A DNA stretch of 39,609 nucleotides, taken from contig NZ_LQPS01000030.1 of NCBI RefSeq assembly GCF_002101885.1, forward strand, positions 1 through 39,609, written 5' to 3'. The translations under genes and the position numbers were made by a program. The notes under the pieces were generated by a model. That model had not been told where the DNA came from, searched no databases, and saw only the letters and a list, made by a program, of their open reading frames with translations. Source of the DNA: Mycolicibacter senuensis (GTDB lineage Bacteria; Actinomycetota; Actinomycetes; Mycobacteriales; Mycobacteriaceae). This document shows positions 33,978-39,609 of this stretch, one piece after another. Positions within the stretch are counted from its first letter, which is position 1. Every line of letters begins with the position of its first letter.

Positions 33978-34679
33978 ATGCCGACTCGTCCGCTGCTGCA
34001 ATCACGCCGCGCAACCGTGTTTCTCGGAATCGCTTTGGGCACCGGTCTCGGTGCGGCCCTGGCCGCGAGTCCGGGCGCCGGCGCTGACGCCATCGACGAC
34101 GCCTGGCCCTATCTGACGATATCGTCAACACAGTTTCCGCAATACTCTGCGGCGATGCTGCCCGGTTATATAGCCACGCTTCCAACCACGTCTAACGGGA
34201 ACACCGCGATTTTCGCGCACGAGCTCGATTCCAATGGGTTACCAGTGGATGGTGAGGAGTGGTACACGGCCCACATGACGTCTTCGTACACACCGATTTT
34301 CGGAAGTGTGGGTCATTCAGAGGTCACCGCAGTCCTCGACGGCTCCGGGTTCCCCAACGTCGGAACTACTGAAGATAGCTTGGAGCTGTTCCCGTTCATT
34401 CCCGTGCAACTCGGACTACCCGGTCTCGAGCCGCTGTTCACGAACTACTTTCTGAACGACCCGACAGTCGGGTTCGCTGACGCGTTCACCATCCAGGGGT
34501 TCTTCGGCAACGGAGTCGGACTGACCAACACCTTCATCAGCGACGCGGCAGGCATCAAAGACGTGCTCAGCGTCAACGGACAGGAGCCATTTCTGACGCT
34601 GTTCGAATTCCCCGCGGTCGAACCTGATTCTGCCGTATCAGATTTGAGTGACCTGACTGACTTCAGCTCGCTATTCTGA
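33978..34679 (+). CDS. Secreted protein of unknown function
   Basis: A 233-residue protein. Residues 1-37 form a signal peptide (RRATVFLGIALGTGLGAALAASPGAGADA). The mature protein is acidic, rich in Phe, Gly, Thr and Pro, and has no cysteine. Segments such as YSAAMLPGYIATLPTTSNGN and LFPFIPVQLGLPGLEPLFTNYF recall mycobacterial exported proteins with PE/PPE-like sequence style, but there is no PE or PPE motif. I cannot assign a function. ATG 33978 is chosen because AGGAATGGGG precedes it and the signal peptide follows; an in-frame start at 33903 adds an unlikely extension. Confidence 0.7.
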   Translation: MPTRPLLQSRRATVFLGIALGTGLGAALAASPGAGADAIDDAWPYLTISSTQFPQYSAAMLPGYIATLPTTSNGNTAIFAHELDSNGLPVDGEEWYTAHMTSSYTPIFGSVGHSEVTAVLDGSGFPNVGTTEDSLELFPFIPVQLGLPGLEPLFTNYFLNDPTVGFADAFTIQGFFGNGVGLTNTFISDAAGIKDVLSVNGQEPFLTLFEFPAVEPDSAVSDLSDLTDFSSLF

Positions 34680-34739
34680 TCGACGGCCGGCGCGCGCCCG
34701 AGCTGAGTATCCGCCCGCCTGGTCTGCCCACCGGTGACG

Positions 34740-35992
34740 CTACCCCGCAGCAGGCGACACCGTGTCGGTGTAGAACCGCATGCGTTCGCGCAGAGCCTGC
34801 GGGTCGATGCCGAAGCCGGCGGCCACGTACCGGTGTTGGCCCTTTCCGTGTCGGGGTTGGGCGCTGTGGTGCTCAGCGATCATCGCCGCAGTGTCCGGGG
34901 CGTCCAGGTCAGCGGCAGCGTAGATTCGGCGCAGCGTCGCGTCCGGATCGGACAGCAGGTCGCGGTAGTGGATGTCCAGCCATTTAATGGTCTGTGCCGG
35001 TGAGGATTTGCGGGCTGTGACCGCGCGCCGCAGCCACAGCTCGGTCTGCTCGGTCTGGAACCGACCGACATCGTGACCGTCGACCTCATCGCTGTAGGTG
35101 GATCGGTAGGTGGCGAACAGGCTGGCCCCGGAAGCCACCGTCTCGACGATGTCACGGTGTAACCAGATCACGCAGGCACCGGGATAGGTCGCGATGAGAT
35201 GTTCGAGCTCCGCGGTATGTGCCGGCGCCTTGAGGACCCATCGTCGTCCGTCGTCGGCATCGAGGATTCGCAAGATGCGCCCGTGCTGACGGTATTCCGC
35301 GGCAAACGACTCCCCGGCCAGCCAGCGGGCGTACCCGTCCAGCGAGTGGTAGCGGTGAAGCCCCAATTGCGCAGGGTGGTGCCCATCGCCAGGACGCATT
35401 CTTCGGCGAGGTCCGGGCCGGAATCGTGGACGGCCGCCATGGCCGGGTTCAGGATGTGCAGCATCTGATGGCCGGACGCGGCGGCAGCCAACCGTTCCGC
35501 TCGCTGCTGCGGCTTCAGGTCGCCGGCCAGCAGCCAGGGCGCACCGAGTTCGGCGGGCAACGGTGCCCGCAGTCGCGAGTCGCGACCCAGCAGCCGGAAC
35601 AAGAAGGTGGTCCCGGTACGCCAGCCGCCGGTGATGATGATCGGTGCGGGCAGCGGCCGCTGCTCCAGGTCGGGATGTTCGCGCAGGTACGTGTCGATCG
35701 CCGCGCGGGCACGTAGTCGTCCCACCGCGGTGCTGTGCGCATTCTTGGCACCCAGCGCGTTGAGCCGGCCGTCCTCGGCCGCCGACCCCAGATAGTGCTC
35801 CAGGCCGGGTTTCCAGTCGGCCACCTCGCCGAACATGGCATCGCCACCTCCCCGCGAGGCCCGGTCGATCACCAGGTCTACGGCGTCGACACCGAGCCGA
35901 TACCTCTCGGGCCGCACGACCCGGTCGTCTTCGGCCGCCTGGTAGAACCGTGCAGCAGCGGCAGTCCGCACCGGCGCATTCCACCGGGTCAT
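34740..35992 (-). pseudogene. Sulfotransferase family protein with a frameshift
   Basis: Two frames together encode one sulfotransferase of about 417 residues. The 5' part has the PAPS-binding loop IIITGGWRTGTTFLFRLLG and continues to TTLRNWGF. The 3' part, in another frame, starts near HRYHSLDGYARWL and contains WVLKAPAHTAELEHLIATYPGACVIWLHRD, the 3'-phosphate-binding region. One base appears to be missing near 35354-35358; restoring it gives 1,254 bp and a single frame. It overlaps the upstream DUF1214 gene as ATGA at 35992-35989. It is either a true pseudogene or a sequencing error. Confidence 0.85.
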
Positions 35993-37104
35993 CGTTGCGC
36001 TCGAATGTCACTGCGCCGCACCCGCGTAACGGTGGGAAGCGGCGGTGTGCGGGCAGGCTGCAAGAACCGGATCACCACGATGCCCTCCGGCCGCCCTTCG
36101 GTGTCGATCCAGTCGGCGTCACTCGCCCCCGGGTCCTCGGGAGCCAGCACGAACCGATACCGATTGCCGACGACGGTGGCGGTGGCTCCGGTGTAGGAGA
36201 CGCGGCGGTGACGGTGGTCGAGGGAATTGAGAAAGCGGCTGTAGGCCAGGATGTTCCAGTAGCGGCAGTCCACCGTCTCCCCCTCGATCACCAGTGCCTC
36301 CTCTGGTGCGAGCTGCCATCCCCCGCGCAGGTAATGGATACCGGGCTCGGTGTACACCGCCCCGCCGGTCATCTCCTCCCAGTGCCGCATCTGGTTGGGT
36401 TCCGCCAGGTCCGCCGCGGTGGCGGCAGCCCAGATCCGCGGCAGATAGGTCGTCGCCGTCGCGAACCTGGTCAGCTGGCGGGAGAGCCTTTCCGGGTCGA
36501 TCGGCGCCGGTACCGGAGGTTGGGCGGCCGGGTCGATGGCGCACCATCCGATGGCGTCGTGATGGACGTCGTTGTGAAAGTGCCGGACCCACACCACGGT
36601 CGCGCCCGCGGGCAGATCCAGCCAGTCCCCCGTCGCCGGTCGCTGACCGCCGAGAGTGACTTGGTAGCCGGCCGGATTCGTCGAAAGTCAACTCGTCACT
36701 GTCTATCCGCGCCGTGGCCTGGGCATCGGTACCGACGGCAGCGGCGTACACCGTGATCGAGACATAGGCGGCATCGCCACGGTTGCCGCGAATCCGGTAC
36801 CGCCCGTCGGCGCGGATGTCGGCAACCCAGTAGCGAAATCCGGATTGTCCATCAGGAACTTCTGCCGCCACCCGTTGAACGGGATCAGCTCGGGTTTGTC
36901 CCGGTCGACCTCGAAGCGGCCCAATTGATTCGCGAACGCTCGCAACAACGCCCGGAGTCCGTCAGCCTGCTCTATTCGAGACAGCCCCGCGGTATCGGTG
37001 AGCACCTGCTCCCCCGCGGCACGCATGGCGTCGACAAGCCGGCGCCAGGCGTCGGCCTCGGGGCCTGGCGGCTCTGCAAGTCCGTCATGCTCCGTCGCAC
37101 TCAT
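35989..37104 (-). pseudogene. DUF1214 domain protein with two frameshifts
   Basis: Three frames combine into one DUF1214-type protein of about 371 residues. The N-terminus MSATEHDGLAEPPGPEADAW runs to FLMDNPDF. The frame then changes near 36834 (one base missing) to RYWVADIRADGRYRIRGN ... DELTFDESG. It changes back near 36667-36675 (one extra base in a GCCGGCCGG run) to YQVTLGGQRPATGDWLDLPAG and HFHNDVHHDAIGW. The two changes compensate in length (1,116 bp). DUF1214 proteins are of unknown function and often sit beside sulfotransferase genes, as here. The start is ATG 37104. Confidence 0.85.
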
Positions 37105-37261
37105 ACGTGATTCACCCGCGGGTCGTGCCGGCATCTGCGTGAAGGGTCTTCAATGCGGATGCCCGCCTCAGCAGCACACACCGCGGGCCCCTTCCTGGCA
37201 GCGGGCTTCATCGCCCTGACACCGTGAAACACTATCGTGCGGTGTGTCCGCAGGAGCCCGA

Positions 37262-37651
37262 TCACTGCGGCTGACGTGTCAGCACCAGTACCGCCTCGTT
37301 GTACGGGAACAGCAGGTATAGCGGCCGCGAAAGCGGTTTGACGGTGTGAGCGGCTTGGCTCTTGCTGAGTAGGCGCGGCTTGGCGACCTGGTGGGTGCGG
37401 CCGTGCTTCCGGATGACGGCCGAGCCATGGACGAGAACGTTGCGGACCCAGTGCGTCGTAGGCCCGTAGCCGATGAGCAGGGCGTAGCCGTCGGCGGTAT
37501 CGAAAACGAGTAGCGGTGTGCGGTAACGGTTTCCGGTTCGGTGTCCGGTATGTTCCAGTATTCCCAGGGCGGGCAGGAGTCCTGCGACCCGCAGCGCCGC
37601 CCGGTTGGTGAAGCGGCGATTGAATCGAGCAACCGAGCGCCCAACGCGCAT
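37262..37651 (-). CDS. Deazaflavin (F420)-dependent nitroreductase family protein (Ddn-like)
   Basis: A 129-residue protein of the mycobacterial Ddn/FDOR-A family with a split-barrel fold. RVAGLLPALGILEHTGHRTGNRYRTPLLVF and YALLIGYGPTTHWVRNVLVHGSAVI are hallmark segments for F420 binding and the HW-N region. Such enzymes reduce quinones or other substrates with F420H2. ATG 37651 is chosen because AAGGAGG lies 5 nt upstream; longer open sequence overlaps tetR and is rejected. It follows tetR by 22 bp on the same strand, probably in one operon. Confidence 0.88.
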   Translation of the reverse strand: MRVGRSVARFNRRFTNRAALRVAGLLPALGILEHTGHRTGNRYRTPLLVFDTADGYALLIGYGPTTHWVRNVLVHGSAVIRKHGRTHQVAKPRLLSKSQAAHTVKPLSRPLYLLFPYNEAVLVLTRQPQ

Positions 37652-37673
37652 TGTCGCCTCCTTGTTCGGCCGG

Positions 37674-38264
37674 TCAGCGTGCGCCAATCGGTACCGCTGC
37701 CGCGGGGATGGAGTTGTCGATGAGCACGGCGGCGATGGCGGCTGCGGTGGCAAAGCTCTCGGAGTTGAGGACGCGGTTGCGTGCCGAGGCGCCGTCGAGC
37801 AGCAGAGCCAGTTGTTCGCCGAGCTGGTCGGGGTCGGTGGCGCCGGCCTCGCGTGCGGTCGCGCTGAGCCGCGCGGCAAATGCTTTCTTGTAGTCGCGGG
37901 CGTGCAGGCGGGCCGGGTGGTCCGGGTCGTTGATCTCGACGGCCGCGGCGATGAACGGGCACAGCGGGCCGTGGATGTCGAAGGCGGCAAGCAGCCGTTC
38001 GCGCGGGCTGAGGTCGCTGCGGTCGAACACCTCGGGCAGCACGTCAGGATCGAATCGGCGTAGGTGCTCGGCGATCAGCTCATCCTTGCCGCTGAAGTGC
38101 TGGTAGAACGTCCGTTTGGACACCTGGGCCACCGCGCAGAGCTGATCCATTCCGGTGCTGTTGATGCCTTGATCGCGGAACAGCTGTTGGGAAGCGTGCA
38201 GGATGCGTTCTCGTGCACCCCTGCCGCGACGCAGCCCCTGCGGCCCCTTCTCCACCTCCGTCAT
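37674..38264 (-). CDS. TetR family transcriptional regulator
   Basis: A 196-residue repressor with a classical TetR DNA-binding domain (RERILHASQQLFRDQGINSTGMDQLCAVAQVSKRTFYQHFSGKDELIAEHL) and a C-terminal domain of the TetR_C type seen in regulators of SDR/oxidoreductase genes. ATG 38264 is supported by TATGCT 6 nt upstream (leaderless). It diverges from the SDR at 38387, with two identical ACCGATCGGT palindromes in between, so it probably represses both directions. Confidence 0.92.
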   Translation of the reverse strand: MTEVEKGPQGLRRGRGARERILHASQQLFRDQGINSTGMDQLCAVAQVSKRTFYQHFSGKDELIAEHLRRFDPDVLPEVFDRSDLSPRERLLAAFDIHGPLCPFIAAAVEINDPDHPARLHARDYKKAFAARLSATAREAGATDPDQLGEQLALLLDGASARNRVLNSESFATAAAIAAVLIDNSIPAAAVPIGAR

Positions 38265-38270
38265 CCGCCC

Positions 38271-38276
38271 AGCATA
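38271..38276 (-). promoter_or_regulatory. -10 box of the leaderless tetR promoter
   Basis: TATGCT on the minus strand, 6 nt before ATG 38264. The nearer operator palindrome (38289-38298) lies between this box and its expected -35 position. Confidence 0.5.
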
Positions 38277-38288
38277 GCCCAGGTGGGT

Positions 38289-38352
38289 ACCGATCGGTGT
38301 GCATAGCTTGTCATCGCTGCTAGCTTCCGATACGGTACATACACCGATCGGT
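38289..38352. promoter_or_regulatory. Duplicated TetR operator (two ACCGATCGGT palindromes)
   Basis: The perfect 10-bp palindrome ACCGATCGGT occurs at 38289-38298 and at 38343-38352, each followed on the plus strand by T(A/G)CATAG: an 18-bp direct repeat with 2 mismatches, 54 bp apart. One copy is close to the tetR promoter and the other to that of the SDR (start 38387). Confidence 0.75.
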
Positions 38353-38386
38353 ATACATAGTCTCAATGGAGTGAACGGAGCGGATC

Positions 38387-39121
38387 ATGGGAAAGCTCGA
38401 TGGCAAGGTCGCGGTGATCACCGGCGGGACGAGCGGTATGGCGCTGGCCGGTGCCAAGTTGTTCGTTGACGAAGGGGCGCACGTCTTCATCTCGGGCCGG
38501 CGAAAGGATGCGCTGGACGAGGCCGTCGAACTGATCGGCCGGAACGTGACTGGCGTGCCGGGCGATTCAGCCGACCTCGACGATCTGGACCGGTTGTTCA
38601 ACACTGTCAAACGGGAAAAGGGCGCGATCGATGTGTTGTGGGCCAGTGCCGGGACGGGCGAGCAGGCCACGCTCGGCGAGATCACCGAGGAGCAGTTCGA
38701 TGCCACTTTCGGGCTGAACGCGCGCGGCACGCTGTTCACCGTTCAGAAGGCGCTCCCGCTGTTCAACGATGGCGGCTCGATCTTCATGACCGGGTCGAAC
38801 GCATCGCTGCGGGGCTATCCCAACTGGAGCGTGTACGCAGCGAGCAAGGCCGCGCTATCTGCCTACGCACGGGTGTGGGTGTCGGAGTTGCGGGATCGCA
38901 GGATCCGGGTGAACGTGCTGATCCCCGGTCAGGTCTCCTCGCCGATGCTGGCGAAGGTGATGGACGAGGAGATGAAGGCGCAGTTCGAATCGGTAATCCC
39001 GCGCCGCGAGATGGGCAAACCCGAGGAAATCGCTTCGGCCGCATTGTTCCTCGCCTCCGATGACTCGAGCTACGTCAACGGCATGGAGTTGGTGGTCGAC
39101 GGCGGCACCACGGTCATCTGA
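38387..39121 (+). CDS. SDR family oxidoreductase
   Basis: A 244-residue classical short-chain dehydrogenase. The cofactor loop is VAVITGGTSGMALAGA, where the last glycine of TGxxxGxG is alanine. VLWASAGT replaces the usual NNAG, the catalytic Ser is in FMTGSNAS, YAASKAA is the YxxxK pair, and the C-terminal PEEIASAALFLASDDSSYVNGMELVVDGG is typical. A reductase acting on a small carbonyl compound is likely. The start is ATG 38387, with GGAG 6 nt upstream. It is under the duplicated TetR operator and is followed 30 bp later by a SnoaL-like gene. Confidence 0.93.
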   Translation: MGKLDGKVAVITGGTSGMALAGAKLFVDEGAHVFISGRRKDALDEAVELIGRNVTGVPGDSADLDDLDRLFNTVKREKGAIDVLWASAGTGEQATLGEITEEQFDATFGLNARGTLFTVQKALPLFNDGGSIFMTGSNASLRGYPNWSVYAASKAALSAYARVWVSELRDRRIRVNVLIPGQVSSPMLAKVMDEEMKAQFESVIPRREMGKPEEIASAALFLASDDSSYVNGMELVVDGGTTVI

Positions 39122-39151
39122 CACGGAGAGACAAGGACACAAGGAGTAGCC

Positions 39152-39577
39152 ATGACCACATTCGCCCCGCACCGCGAGACGGTAGAGGCCTTTGTCGACT
39201 GCATGAACGGCGGTGCTGACAAAGACGCCCTTTCCGGCATCCTTGCCGAGGACGTGGTCCTGTACAGCCCACTCGACGACGAGCCGGTCACCGGCCGCGA
39301 GGCGGTGCTGGAAGCCATCCGGACCGTCAGCGCGATGGCGGCCGACCTCCGCTATGGGGAGGTTCTCACCGGCGAGACGCACCACGCCGCGCACTTCCGG
39401 TTGGAGATCAACGACACCGGGGTCAATGGAATGGACTACATCCAACTCGACGCGGACGGCCAGATCGCCGAGGTGACGATCTGGTGGCGCCCGCTGCCGA
39501 CCGGCGTCGAGATGCAGGGACATCTTGCCGGTCTGCTCGGCATGAAGCCCTGGGAACTCCTCACCCACACGGGGTAA
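39152..39577 (+). CDS. SnoaL-like/nuclear transport factor 2 fold protein
   Basis: A 141-residue protein with the cone-shaped NTF2 fold pattern: helix ETVEAFVDCMNGGADKDALSGILAEDVVLYSPL, then VTGREAVLEAIRTVSAM and the final strands YIQLDADGQIAEVTIWWRP. Such proteins act as isomerases, cyclases or binding proteins in degradation and biosynthetic pathways; here it is probably a partner of the SDR. ATG 39152 has AAGGAG 6 nt upstream. The gene ends 32 bp before the window ends. Confidence 0.88.
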   Translation: MTTFAPHRETVEAFVDCMNGGADKDALSGILAEDVVLYSPLDDEPVTGREAVLEAIRTVSAMAADLRYGEVLTGETHHAAHFRLEINDTGVNGMDYIQLDADGQIAEVTIWWRPLPTGVEMQGHLAGLLGMKPWELLTHTG

Positions 39578-39609
39578 CGGCCAAGCCCACCCCCACCTCA
39601 CCCACCCGT

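Overview
The window looks like a mycobacterial chromosome segment, most likely a fast-growing Mycobacterium/Mycolicibacterium. It is GC-rich and carries a 13E12-family HNH protein tail, a DUF732 secreted protein, an MmpL transporter, a DUF6188-like protein, an LGFP lipoprotein, a Ddn-like F420 enzyme and many leaderless promoters. This assignment is inference from gene families, not from a marker gene.

Region 1 (1-14539) is ordinary chromosome. It holds the end of a 13E12/HNH protein, a TehA/SLAC1-like membrane transporter, aconitase, a DUF732 protein coupled to a methyltransferase, a secreted M15-like protein, an SDR, a dihydrodipicolinate-reductase-like oxidoreductase, the helicase HrpA, a phosphotransferase and its tightly linked partner.

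Region 2 (14602-25716) is the main discovery. A 9,808-bp Tn7-like transposon (15214-25021) sits inside a second phosphotransferase gene. Its ends are TGTCCGTTG inverted repeats, it is flanked by an exact 5-bp duplication (TCGGT), and removing it plus one TCGGT restores the kinase reading frame exactly. The core is a four-gene overlapping operon tnsA-tnsB-tnsC-tniQ. The cargo is an MmpL/RND transporter, a small DUF6188-like protein and a TetR regulator with palindromic operators. The cargo is bracketed by the intact tniQ on one side and an inverted, diverged tniQ 3' remnant on the other.

Region 3 (25910-30100) is an accessory strip. It has a small secreted repeat protein, two related long palindromes, two MazEF-type toxin-antitoxin modules and a vapC toxin gene truncated at an IS3-family element that carries a duplicated right end. 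Three copies of a roughly 51-bp direct repeat lie between the toxin-antitoxin units, giving a cassette-like arrangement.

Region 4 (30138-39577) holds metabolic and envelope genes: an NmrA-like reductase, an aldehyde dehydrogenase, an LGFP lipoprotein, an unknown secreted protein, a sulfotransferase/DUF1214 pair broken by three frameshifts, a Ddn-like protein, and a TetR gene diverging from an SDR-SnoaL pair with duplicated operator palindromes. No tRNA, rRNA or CRISPR array was recognised.
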